DNA from: Pseudoneurospora amorphoporcata
Taxonomy: Eukaryota; Ascomycota; Sordariomycetes; Sordariales; Sordariaceae
Length of the DNA stretch: 64,000 nucleotides
Assembly (NCBI GenBank): GCA_033297205.1
Contig: MU859087.1
Location: 124,001 to 188,000 of the forward strand
Direction: 5' to 3'
The position numbers and the translations under genes are program-made. Shown one piece after another: positions 34,163 through 45,389 of this stretch. Position 1 is the stretch's first letter. The number at the start of each line of letters is the position of its first letter. The notes beneath the pieces are model-generated. The model worked only from the letters and a program-made list of their open reading frames with translations, was not told the origin of the DNA and made no database searches.

Positions 34163-35660
34163 GCCTAGATTTGCCCTCGCGGGGTGACCAGATTTCCGAG
34201 AGTACGCAAAATGCAGACCTATCAGGCTTGTCTGGTATAGCAGTTGGCTGTCTCACCGAGAGGTAACGACGGCGTGAAGAAAGTCGCCAAGTTTCCTCTG
34301 CTAGACGCGGCTGGCTGGGTGGTTTGGTTTGCTACTAACAAATACGGTCCATCTGTTCCAAGAAGGAGGCGCGATAACGTCAGGTTGCCGTTCCACTGCA
34401 AGCAACGATGCCGGTCTCTGGCCAAGTTTTGACACCGTGGAGGAAAAAAAAAGCCAGTCCTACCGTAGGTAAGGTGCTTTCCGTGACGGACGAGCCTGGT
34501 CACTCTTACTCGTGGTTGGAGTTGAGGTCGGGTTGTTAGAGGTACCTTCCTAGTTCTAGAGGTAGTTACCCGTGCAGGGTAGGTGCGAACGAGATGTCTA
34601 CAAGCGGACGGGAGGGGCTCCCGGTCCCCTGAGTGACCAATGCAGCGGTCCAGTCGACACTACCGTGGACTGCGTTGCAGGCGCAGTTAATAAGGTAGTG
34701 GGCCTTAGGCACGTGCCCGCAATACATACGGTCCATACAGGTCGGGCGTCAGTACTTCGACCAACGGAATTGTCACCACCAACAAGTCTCTCATCATCCT
34801 TCACAACTAGACGGACGAGGCAACCCACTGTCGCCTTCATTCAGACCACCGCCGACAAACAGCGCACTACAGATTTGACGTCCGCATCAGCCATTGAAGA
34901 AATGCCGTTCCTTGCCACTTTGCCCAGCCATGTCTATGTCTATGAGTCCATTTAGTCGATACATTGGGCTTCTGCGATGCGGTTCACGACCACGAATACT
35001 CGCCTGGATTTACAAAGCATAATAACACCTCACGAATTGACGGAACATGCAATCTCATTCTACTTTCCTGTTGCCTGTCTGGCCTCAATTCAGCTTGACT
35101 GAGCCACATGGTCTTCGGAAAGCCATCATCTTCTCCTGCCATGGAACCTCTCATTCTGTCCCGGATCTGCCTCTGCGGCCGGGGTTCGGAGGTCTCCAAA
35201 GCCAGGCTTCCACCGAGACTGATGTCACTGATTTGTCAAGTGACAGACATATCCTTACATTGTGCCTCAGCATCACAGGAAGATACTTGGCTAGTAGATG
35301 GTGGTGTCTTCCTTGTCTTTCTCTTTTCTGATCTCCTCATATCTGCCTGTGGTGGATGATTCTCCCGTCACTGATTCCCGATTTCTGGCATCAAAAAGGT
35401 ACAGTGTGTTGCATGCCATCCTCCTCCCGCTCTTGCTTCAATCGGACCTCTGCTCAAGGGCTGGAAGCCACGCTACCGCCCTATTCTCTTCGAGGCTTCC
35501 CGGAGGGCTCTCGTAACGTAGAGGTAAAAGTGGTGCCAAAGTCGGTGAAGAGAGATATAACAGCCCGAGCTTTATTCTGCCTTTGTCTAAGCGATCCGCA
35601 TTACCATTCTTCTCATCTTCGACAAATCACACCTAAATAAAGTCAACTTCATACCTGGAG
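34163..35660. other. Intergenic between divergent MLH1 and an orphan gene
   Basis: About 1.5 kb. Short frames on both strands show no conserved features. A purine/pyrimidine-mixed leader (CACACCTAAATAAAGTC...) precedes the ATG at 35661. Confidence 0.5.
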
Positions 35661-36418
35661 ATGGTTGAAACACAACCACTGGAATCTTCTCGGTCTTTGA
35701 CTCCAGGTCCCACTCCGAGTGATGCAGGCTCTTCTGTTCAGGTCCATGCGGACATTGGAAGCACCAGGTGCGTATGCTTACTCCATTATCATTGGGCCAG
35801 TTTTCTCACTGACATTTTATCAGAACACAAAGCGTAACAGGAACAGAACGATCGTTGACACCGTCTGTACGAGATTCAACACGGATAACTGTCGATCCTG
35901 TCAGAGAGAGAATGTTCCGGACAAGTCCATCATCGTCATTTGTTTCATCGCATGGCACCGAGCCACCTTTCCGTGACGACTTGTTGAGAGATCTTATTGA
36001 TTCTCGCGATAGCCCCCTCTTCAGCACTGCTTCAGCATCTATCAGTCACAGCCTTAAACGTCCACATGATGGGGAGCCTACAGACACCGAGCCCCTCGCA
36101 AAAAGAGACAGGCTTATCGAAGAACTAGACCAGATGGCCTCTGGTGGGAGTAAAGCCGCAATGGAGTCCCTACAGGAAAGACAAAAAGAGACCGATGAGA
36201 ATGGCGATCCGGTTGCTTCTACTGGCACTGGGAACACAATACCAAATCTAGAAGGACATATCAGAGTTGTTCTACCGATAAGGCCCTTCACGAAAAGACA
36301 GACCAATCGGCAACAAAACGGACATACAACCGCACTGCTCGAACAACATGAGGATGCGGAGACAAACTCAGAGGAAGGCACATCCGGAACCCCCCGGCTT
36401 GATGAGTCTCTGCAGTGA
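35661..36418 (+). CDS. Hypothetical protein, Ser/Thr-rich, possibly nuclear
   Basis: Two exons, 35661-35767 and 35824-36418, with a 56-nt phase-2 intron (GTGCGT...TTATCAG); 233 residues. I do not recognise the family. The protein is hydrophilic and probably disordered. It carries two SLTP-type motifs (SRSLTPGPTP, and ERSLTPSV encoded just after the splice), a basic bipartite-like stretch (KRPHDGEP...AKRDR, about 127-145) that could be a nuclear localisation signal, and a short amphipathic segment RLIEELDQM. No membrane segment or signal peptide. The intron was accepted because it joins two frames with the same composition and repeats the SLTP word across the junction. It lies head to tail with another orphan gene 440 bases downstream. 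Confidence 0.55.
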
Positions 36419-36858
36419 CCAAAAGATTAGTATGATTGTTGGTTAAGGAGGCTGTTTTGGTTTATTCTTTGTCTATGAAGTTCAACTGGACATAGAGCTT
36501 GCGAACCAAACATCTGGTGAACAAGGCGTCCTGACAAGTCATTTACCATTGCATACACCAGAGATCATGCTTGGATGGTTCTGGTGTTTCGTCAATCTTT
36601 GAAGATTCCCCTTGTTGTTTTTGTAACATGTTACTACGCAAATCGTCAAGCTCTTTCTTCCGTTTATTGATCTGTGTGCATGCAGCAAGGGAACCGGCAC
36701 GCAACTCGCTTCAAGCTGGAAGTTGCTAGGTGCGCAGGAGACTTCTTGGCTTGCGATCTCAAACCAAACAGTCTGGATATATAAACCAAGAGTAAATACT
36801 TCCCGCGGATACTTGCCTTATCCGTCTAGCACGTCAAATCAACACTTCTGCTTCTACC
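36419..36858. other. Intergenic between two orphan genes
   Basis: 440 bases. A TATA-like ATATATAAACC at about 36776-36786 lies 70-80 bases before the next ATG, a plausible promoter. Nothing else seen. Confidence 0.5.
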
Positions 36859-38064
36859 ATGGACAACGAGGTTTACTCTTTCATCCAACATCTAGTGCCA
36901 ATAGAGAGAGGCATTCCACCTCGCCAGCCTCCGTGTTTCCAATGCACATACGACACCGCCAGACACATCCACAGCGCCAGTGTGCTAATAAATTACAAAG
37001 ACACCGTCGAGCTTGTCAAGAAGACCCTCTGCTTTGTAGGCCAGTCTGCGATCAAACGCTGTAGCAACTGTGATCAAGCCAACGAGCAAAGATGTTATGA
37101 TTGTCCCCGAGAGCTGGCCTCTCTCCGCGACAAGCTTTGGGGGTGGCTGTCGAGAGTGGATATTAACTCTACATCTACCGGCGCCGACCGGACAGATGTG
37201 AATTACCATCCTCTTTCCCTCCTACGCATATCCGCTGCAGGTTTTCTCGAACATACTCGCCTGTTTCTACAGAAGCACAATCTCGAAGATTTCAACCAAC
37301 TTCAAAGTGACCTCAAGGCACCGGTCCCCAAGTTGGTCGAGTGGGGGTGCATCGATGTCTCGGTCACGCAGCAGGCGGAGCAACAGCATCAACAATGGCA
37401 ACAGGAGGTCGAGTGGGATCTCTCGCCACCCTTCACTTCGGCCGCGCAGCAGAAGGAGCAACAACAACAGCAACAGCATCAAAAACAGGTTCTGCAGGGC
37501 CCCTCGCCCTTGCGCTCGCCCTCTGCCGAGCCATACTATTCCTCCTTGACGTTCACGAGAGGATGTAACCCAAGCTCCAGTCCCAATCCCAAGTCAGCAA
37601 GTTCATCAAAACAACAGCCACTATCGCAGTCGCAGCCTCAACGAGACGAGATCAAGAAGATACACGCTACCCTCGAGAACATTCAGGTTCAACTCCACAC
37701 GATGCTTGTGACGCTCAGTAGTATGTCTCGAAATCACCGAAGAGAAGCTATCGCACACCATGAGGAGATCAAGGAGCTGTTAATCTGTAGCCGTAACAAC
37801 AACGACAAGGACAAAGGAAATGGTATTGACAAAGGGCAATGCCTTGATAGGGGACAAGGCAAGGACAACGGAGATAATAGCGACAATAGAGACAGTTCCA
37901 ACAGCAGCTTGTCGTCCTCAGCACCACTCGGTCCAAGTTTTTTACACCCGAGTTCTCCTATCTCCAACGACGGGGAGGGTAGCAGCAATAGAGACGGCTT
38001 CAACCCAGCGCCCGGCGGTCCCTGTTCCATACCCCCGCGTCTGAGTTCTCACATCCCCGATTAA
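36859..38064 (+). CDS. Hypothetical protein with Cys-rich N-terminus and polyglutamine region
   Basis: Single exon, 401 residues, family not recognised. The N-terminus has a CFQC pair (26/29), then CSNC (68/71) and CYDC (79/82), spaced like zinc ligands, with a HIH between. A hydrophobic-aliphatic segment (about 105-150) is predicted helical. Residues about 175-215 are Gln-rich (runs of Q and QH). A segment at about 270-305 (RDEIKKIHATLENIQVQLHTML) has heptad-like hydrophobics and could be a coiled coil. The remainder is Asn/Asp/Lys then Ser/Pro-rich low complexity. It may be a cytosolic or nuclear, lineage-specific protein. A different frame is open from about 37992 to a TAA at 38248, so the true C-terminus may differ through an unrecognised intron or an indel. 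Confidence 0.6.
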   Translation: MDNEVYSFIQHLVPIERGIPPRQPPCFQCTYDTARHIHSASVLINYKDTVELVKKTLCFVGQSAIKRCSNCDQANEQRCYDCPRELASLRDKLWGWLSRVDINSTSTGADRTDVNYHPLSLLRISAAGFLEHTRLFLQKHNLEDFNQLQSDLKAPVPKLVEWGCIDVSVTQQAEQQHQQWQQEVEWDLSPPFTSAAQQKEQQQQQQHQKQVLQGPSPLRSPSAEPYYSSLTFTRGCNPSSSPNPKSASSSKQQPLSQSQPQRDEIKKIHATLENIQVQLHTMLVTLSSMSRNHRREAIAHHEEIKELLICSRNNNDKDKGNGIDKGQCLDRGQGKDNGDNSDNRDSSNSSLSSSAPLGPSFLHPSSPISNDGEGSSNRDGFNPAPGGPCSIPPRLSSHIPD

Positions 38065-41000
38065 GTTCGCGCAACGAAACCAGCACGTGGCCAGAGATCT
38101 CACCAGAGCAGTCACTACGTATCCCGGCGACATTTCTCGCTGGTCTGCAAAATCCGGAAAGGGCAAACGGGCACAGGAAGACATTGAGAGATATCCATGA
38201 TGTGGCGGCTGCAAGTGGAGAAGAGCTTGCTCCGGAGGGAAATACATAACTAGAATCCCTTCAGCGAGCCCGGTGCCTGAACGACGCCGAAGCGCATCAA
38301 CCTGGTGTGCGACAGTCCGTGGTTTGTCCTGTTCAAAATGCCGGAATCCGGATACTACCGAGAAAAGGGAAACAGAGAAAAGGGAAAAGGGTAGGGGGAA
38401 AAATAACAGAAAGGGAGAGAGAGGTGAAGAAGGAGAGAAGGTGAATGTGACGAAAAGAGCCAGGGAGAAACATAAAACAATGGATAATTATTGAGTCGTA
38501 CTTTCCCAACACTATCTCCCATGTCCCGTCATGAGACCGTGACGATAAACGTGGACTGGCAGAGAGGCCTGTGAAAGTTCTCAGACCTCACAATCAAGAA
38601 AAACAATCACCTGGACTTTCACTTCTATGCATCGTGCCTTTGCCACCGGTGATGCTGATCTGAATAGGTAAGGTAGGCACGATGTGGTGATGTTTTAACG
38701 TCCGTACAGTAATAGTAAATGTACGCCACCCCGCCTTATCCGCCTCACGAGCTTACCTTACGAGCTTACCTTAGCCTACCCTAAGAAAGCCTGGAAGAAA
38801 GAGCAAAATTCCCCGAATGGTGTGATTTTCTCCGATATTTATTAGGTTGCCGTGCTCGCGTTTGACGAACCAACGAATAAGGGATGTTCGGGTGTAGCAG
38901 TGTGCAGCAGGCGTGTAGACTGCCTCGCTGCGGCGTGGTTACGTACAACGGCAGGCGGTGGATGTTTGTCATGTTCCAGCAGGTTAAGTGTACTTGGGGG
39001 TTGTGGTGGTGGGACTTTTCTCAACCCCCTCTCATTAAAGAGGGGGAAAATATTCTGGGACAAACTTTTATTATAGGACAAACAGAAAGACTAGCGAACC
39101 GCTTAGAAAACTGTTAGTAGACGAGATGCAACAACGAGAACAACATCCATGATTTTTCTAAAAATTTAAGAAAATTTGAGAAGTGAGAAGAAGCTTTAAA
39201 AGGCCTTTTCTCAAAGTTGCATCAATTTTTATTACCACATTGGCGAGAAAAGTGGGAATAAGCATGTTGTTCACATATATTTTGGGTATATCAATTCGCG
39301 GCGGTTGGGCGAATTTTCTAAGCTGTTTGCTAATCTTTCTGTTTATCCCATAATAAAAGTTTGTCCCAGAATTTTTTTCCCCCTTCTTTAATAAGAGGGG
39401 GTTGAGAAAAGTCCCACCACCACAACCCCCAAGTAGGTAATGAATACAGGCAAAAGTTACTATCAAGGCCGCTGAGTTGCTAACAGCTACTAGAGGTGGT
39501 GGGAACTATGAGGGAATGTGTTACAACACTAACATCAACTCAGCCCTGTAACGATTTGTTGTAGCAGCCAAGAACCCCTATCTGGGAAAGGAATTCCGCG
39601 CTATCATCATGGATCCTTCTTGCGTTTCAAGGGTGTTGAAAAAAGGATCTGTCTCCACTTAAATCCGTCCCCCACCAAAGTCTTCGCTCTATAAGGTATT
39701 TAGTTGGAGGACTGGCATTCCTCCTGGGCTTTTATTTTTTTTCCCAGACCAATTCAAACCCTCATTTCCCCCTATTGGTTCCAACCGTAGTCACAGATCG
39801 CCACCTATTGAATTCCATATGTAACGTTGTCGGTTCTTCGTTTCAGGTAGCTTTGAAGTTTAACGCTGGGAGGAATCAGTCGAATAATTACCTTTGAGTG
39901 TATTTCGAAGAAATCAAGTAGCTCAAATGCCAACCAAAATTAAGGATGCATGCCCTTCTCCATACTCTTGTTTGCATAACCTGCAAATGTTCAGAGCTTC
40001 TTGGTGGCTTGTGTTTCGGAAGAAGGGACGGGGGTGTGCCATGGTCAATGTCCGTGACACTGAAACTTGAATGTCTTCGGGCGGTAATGTAGGAGCCGCC
40101 TAGGTAACATGACCGTATGCGTGGCATGCGTCTGTGTACTTTTTTGGGTTGCTGCGGCTCCCGAAGCTCGCTTCGTGGCTCGAACATCGGAAGGACATTT
40201 GGTGGTGTTTCTTTGTTGGGCTGTTCCCGTCCCGTTGTTTGCTCTCTGGCTGGTTTGCCCGAATAACGCTTGCCACAGCCCTTGCTCCTTCGACCCCAAA
40301 ACTTATTCCAACGTCGTTTGGCTATCACCTACCCGTTTTAGTTCCTTCTTTTCCCCCGATCATGATACCATTACGCGGACATCACGCAATGGTCAGCCCA
40401 GGCTGAACGATGAGACGTAACGTCCACGTTGATTCACCGCAATGATGAACCTTGAACCGTCGATCGACGCAACCCGGTCCCTGGCTTGATCATCGGCCCC
40501 CACTGCCTTTTGACATTCTCGAATGGCGAAACGAAAAAGAGCGAGCGGGTTCCCAAACCACGGAACGACATTCATAACATTAAACTGGTTCGAAGGGATC
40601 AAATTCGGGACTCGCCTTTATCCATCGAAATATCCATACGGCATCAACAATATCCGCCAAGCCACCATTTGCAGTACAGGAACCACATAAGTTTCAAACC
40701 ATAACGCGAAAAAGCTTTGGGTATAACCGGAAGCCAAAAACGAACGCCAGGAAGTCGCTGGATCCAAAACCAAAGAACAATGCAAAGAAACAGAGACGAG
40801 ATACGTATCGAGGATAACATCAACGGACAGGAGACAACATGCTTGGAAGACCCAACGACGAACAGCCTTCAGTTTCCAATGACGCTCCAAACAGCCCAAC
40901 CAAGTACCCATGTGCAAGCTTTACATTGGTATTGTCATGATGCATCCGGCACACTTTGACGGGAAAAATCAACGAAAAAAATTTCAAAACACCTCAGAAA

Positions 41001-41109
41001 CGCGACCAACCAAGGGCCCTCCCTATATAAAAGGACCTCATTGTCAAACCCTTCACGTATCGCAGCCCAGCTCTGTTCTCATCGATGAGGGTATGGCTGA
41101 CATATATGT
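38065..41109. other. Intergenic with a MITE-like element
   Basis: About 3 kb. Purine-rich GA tract at about 38366-38450; TA-flanked inverted-repeat element at 38993-39433; T-rich sequence near 39730. Frames at 39888-40328 (-) and 40618-40917 (-) are open but have no recognised domain or initiation context, and I do not call them. Confidence 0.5.
38993..39433. mobile_element. MITE-like element with about 119-bp terminal inverted repeats
   Basis: Left arm 38993-39111 begins CTTGGGGGTTGTGGTGGTGG; the right arm 39313-39433 is its inverse copy with scattered mismatches and small indels. TA (38991-38992 and 39434-39435) flanks both ends. The 441-bp element has no transposase frame. Long TIRs plus TA duplication fit a non-autonomous Tc1/mariner-superfamily element or a snap-back derivative. 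Confidence 0.72.
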
Positions 41110-43424
41110 CTATCGGCTGGTGTGCTCCGTTGGATTGGGATGATCAAGCAAACCACCAATATCGACTCGCGAACGTTCCTCCCGGCTCCGGTATTGCGCC
41201 TCCTGCGGTTGAATAACATTCGGTTGGTGGTTGCGTATCGGCGGTAGTTGAAACGCTGGCAACGGGTCAGGACGGCTTGGCGATATCAGCTCGCTCCTTG
41301 GGATCTGAAACGGCGGTATCACATTGGAGTATTCCGTTCTGCTCGGCGACGAGATGTATGCCGACGGCATGTTCGCTCCAAATCCCGCCATACTTGGTGG
41401 CAGTGGTGGTGCGGCTGGTCCATGTGCTCCCTCTCCATATCCGCTATCGGCAGGTCGCGGAGGCCGGGGACCAGAATCTGTCGTGACGGGCGGCCCTTGT
41501 GTGTATGGCTGGTATGACTGAGTTGTCTCTCTGATACCCGGCGATGACTCGGAATAATGAAACTGTCGTGACGGGTTCATTAACAGCAGGACGACGTAGT
41601 ATATTGAGTCTCGCTTGGACAACGCAGTACGAAGTGACAGCCGCCGCGGTAGCCCATCTTGCCCTAGGAAGGTGAGGATATCATGTCTATCTGATGGGTA
41701 TTTTGAGACTTCCTCGGAGGAAAAGCTCAGCATATCCATGACCCTTTCTTCCTCTGCTTTTCCGAAAATAGGTGGAAGATAGTTTGGTTCGTTTCTCCTT
41801 TGTTGGTCCACCATCTGCCGCTGGATAGACGCTACTTTCTCTCGATCATGCCCCACGACCAAATCAGCAAGTCTCAAACCACGAACAGACACTCTCCCGA
41901 TCGCATCCAGGAATGTCTTTGATGCCTTTCCGACTTGAAGATCAACTGTCGAATAGGCCACTGGCTCTGGAGGTCTTGTTGACATAGTCAAAGGCGCGAG
42001 GAAAACATTCGAATCATGAGTTGAGCCCCTTTCGGCAAATCTCGACATTGCCGAGTCGGGCGGTTGTGATTTGAGGACGCGATATGACTGTGTTCGGCGA
42101 AGGGTGTCGTCGAATGTAAGAATTGACGAAGGACCAGAATGATATTGAGATGACAACGGCCTCCTCATCCCATCCGATGGAACGCCAAACCTTGTACTGT
42201 CGTATTTTATATCCGCCCTATCATCCCGCAACCGTGGGCGGCCACGTTTCTTATGTTGAACGTCGATGCATGCGTCGTCTTTGCCGCTACTGGAGCACCT
42301 CGAGCATGGGCGCCGTGCTGCAACCAGTTAGTAAAGTCTTGACGCGTGTAAATTACAAGCAGACGATCTTGTTGATCATCCCAAGCGCACCACAGGCCTG
42401 ACCAGGAAATCCAGCCCAGGAAACGCAAGGGACGCTCGCTTGAGCATATTTCCGGGTCCTTTGGGATATCTATACGTCGGTTTCCCGCTGCTGAGTCTCA
42501 CTCTTAAGGTCCCAGACGCGGACACTGGCAAAATCTCTGATCCGTCACACACTCATGGAACGTCACGTTGGCAAGCAATGGAGCTTTTTGAAGCTAGCCG
42601 CCTCAGTGATTATAATGGCGGGTCGCAAGAACTCACGCAGCTCCTCTTCGTGGGGGGGGGGGGGGGAGGGGGGGGAAGCGCCTAACTCGGAAAGTTGGGC
42701 TATCTGGATGGGGTATCTTGGGAAGAAGAGAAATCTCACATACCATCGCATCTATCGAAATCATTAGCACTCAACCTCCGAAACTCCTATCATCTCCGGC
42801 AGTATCGGGGCAAACTAACCTTAGGTGGGCTCTTTTACAAGGCACGCATGCAGATGCCACGTGGCCTTTGGTTTTCCTTTGGGGCTTGGGTGACGTCTGC
42901 GGATGAGAATCATGCGCCGAATGATACAAAGCCGTGGAATGGGGCGGTGGGCCAGGTATCGGACCTCCTACACTGCCTGACCCAGTAATCGGCGGGAAAG
43001 ACGGCTGAAGGGTTGTTGTACCACGGGGAGCATCGTAGGGATGCGGTCTTGTCATCGATGGCTCCGGGCGCTGATACTCGTACGACATGCGATCTGGCGG
43101 ATTTGGGAGATATGGGCGAGTATGAGCCGAGGTTCCCGATTGAAGTCCCTCACCTCCGTGGGTGACTGCAATCCCTCGATAGCCATCTCGAGTCGTCGCC
43201 TGGTATACGCCCTGACGTCTTTCGGCGGTCTCTTGGCTTGCTTTCGGGGGGAGCGGTGGGGACCCTGACATGGGCGGAGAAGGATAGCTCTCCGAGCGAG
43301 CAGTGCTCTTAGAGTCTGCTCTGACCCAGTTGAGATCGAGAGCAAATTGGGCCAGATCGGTAATTCCCCGGCGTCTGCCGAGAATGTTCTGGAGGACGTC
43401 TGACGTCTGACTCAGTGGTTGCAT
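41110..43424 (-). CDS. Zn(II)2Cys6 transcription factor with PAS-like domain
   Basis: Minus strand, three exons: 43424-42820, 42751-42744 (8 nt) and 42317-41110, with introns of 68 and 426 nt; 606 residues. The first 185 residues are Pro/Ser/Tyr-rich. The DNA-binding cluster at about 192-220 reads CVPCKRAHLRCDARRPCSRC followed by C after eight residues (CX2CX6CX5CX2CX8C), and then a basic KKRGRPRLRDD arm. The third cysteine codon exists only in the 8-nt exon; skipping it breaks both cluster and frame. About residues 290-420 (VGKASKTFLDAIG, LADLVVGHDREKVASI, RDSIYYVVLLLMNP) resemble a PAS-type sensor fold, as in some fungal C6 regulators; this is by feel, not alignment. The C-terminal 170 residues are Pro-rich, activation-domain-like. 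Nuclear regulator of unknown targets. Confidence 0.85.
42652..42675 (+). repeat. Poly-G tract inside the long intron
   Basis: 15 G, one A, then 8 G, lying in intron 2 of the Zn(II)2Cys6 gene (so poly-C in the transcript). Confidence 0.9.
42744..42751 (-). other. 8-nt microexon of the Zn(II)2Cys6 gene
   Basis: ATGCGATG on the minus strand, bounded by GATAG upstream and GTATGT downstream. Added to AG from exon 1 and CA from exon 3 it spells Arg-Cys-Asp-Ala, exactly the residues needed to continue AHLR...RRPCSRC. No other splice choice I tried gives the cluster. Confidence 0.85.
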
Positions 43425-45373
43425 GGAGGGATCTGTTCCAAGATGACAGAAGGGATCAGGTATCCCGACCGTCTCTACGTTGAAGACGGCACCAGGATCC
43501 GATCAGCAAAGACCCTCACGAACAAAACAAGCAACCGAAAAAGATCCGAGTACCAGGTTGACAGCGGACATTCCCAAATGTAGCATGCGCGGTTCTGTGT
43601 TTAGCAAGGGGTCGTCTTTGGGATTCTGATTGCTTCTTATCCGCGCCGGGTCCTTTTCGAGTTTGCACGCCAAGTTTTGAAGACTGGTCTAAACAAACCG
43701 GACAAAAAGGTATCTGGTGATAAGATGGCCGATGGAGTGATAACGAAGGCCCTGGGTCTCTGGAGCTTGCACGCCAAGGCTGTTGTCCTTTTGAAGTCAA
43801 TAAGGACAAGCCAGGGCTATCAGCGTCCACGAGGCCAGCTATACGGCCAGTGAAAACGACAAACACAGACGGCCAGGCAGTTGGGTTGGACAAAGATGAT
43901 GCAGATGATTCTGGTTCAGTGAATCTTTGGGGCGCCAGTGGCACTGTATGCAGTGTTTCGTACGAGTTGGGTTGTTGGATGGGAGGAGGTCGTTGACTCG
44001 TCGTTGTCTGGGGGGCTGCAGACCGAAACAGGGCGGTTCTCGAGGCCTCAGGCGTGGACGACAAGAGGAATACAGGTCGGACCAGTTGGAACCAACAGCA
44101 GGTGGAAGGCGTGTTTTTGTCTCTTGGGTCTTGTTTAAGGTCGGCCTTTTTGTTGCTGGGATATCGCGCCCGTAAGTAGTCGGCGGCCAGGGCAGTCGAC
44201 AAAGATTTGGTGTCAGTGGCACCAGGTGGTTTTTGTGCGACTTATTAGCAACGGCGCAATTGAGATGGGGCCAAGATGGAGCATGGATAGGCGTAGGTCA
44301 AGGTACCCTGGCCAGTAGCCGTGAATGGGTCGTTGCAAATCGAAGGATAGGCAGGGTAGGCTGCAATGCCAGCAAGCCCCCCTTGTCTCTCCCCATGGCA
44401 TACCCAACTTCTTTTTTGGAGTTGCAGGGCAGCCGGACGGCCAAGATGCACACGAATTTCGCTGGTTGGATGATGGATTGGGCCCAGGGTGTCAAGAACA
44501 GTGGCCGCCAGTCCCAGGTCCAGTCCCGGCAGCAGGGAAGAGGGAAAGGGTTGTGGTACTTGTTCTGATCTGACCCATCTGGGTGGTGCTCCGTGGTGGT
44601 GCTGTTTGGGTACTGGCTCGCGGGCTCCTACCTCTACACTAGAGGCTTGTTGCCATGCGCTTAGTACACGGTGGACGGCTCAGGCCAGGTTTTGTCCTCT
44701 CGCTCGCACGGCTAATATCGACGTCCGCCACCCACCCACTCAACCTGAGGCTGTCATGGCTGGCAGCCGTTGTGAGCAGTGAAACCGTCCTAGCGCAAGA
44801 CGACAGCACCAGGCGGTTTCGTCTCGCCTCGGGAGAACGAGGAGGAAGAGGAGGAGCAAGAATCTCGGGAAACAAGAGTCGAGACAAGTTCCAAGACCAG
44901 AACGCGGAATAATGCGCGAAGAAAGCATGTCTCGCGTCGCCGCTTTTTCAGGTATCAGCGTGTCTGTCGGCGGCCGATCCCATCAGGACCAGGACGGGGA
45001 AGTCAGTATGGCAGTCAGTACCCGGGAAGTATATCCGCCCCCATGCAAGATGGCGGTGGTCCAGTGCATGCGGCCCTGGCTGTGTACGGTTGCAATGGTC
45101 TAGCAACCGCCCACGAGCCATCCCGGTTGGCTACTAGGGATACCTCGTCAATGTCTGTACCAGGGCGCCATTTGGTGGAGGGATATACCGCAGCCATGTT
45201 GGGTCCCCATGTTGTAGTAGTCGACCGACTCGACCCAGTTACGGAATTTGCGCATGCACTGCACCTACTGCATAGCGGATCGTTGAGAGCGATGAGCAAG
45301 GAGTCGATGAGGGTTGTGAAATGATGTCGAGGATGGCCAATCGCTCCGCTGTCGACGGCGAGATATGTGAGAT

Positions 45374-45389
45374 GGGGGGGGGGGGGGGG
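45374..45389 (+). repeat. Poly-G tract (16 G)
   Basis: Uninterrupted run of 16 G in the gene-free region; one of several on the same strand. Confidence 0.9.

Noticed and set aside
40618..40917. 99-codon minus-strand frame with hydrophobic stretches
   Set aside because: No homology recognised, no promoter context, isolated in intergenic sequence.
43516..44202. 228-codon minus-strand frame upstream of the C6 regulator
   Set aside because: No recognised domain and low-complexity leader-like composition; better explained as 5' leader or promoter of the regulator.
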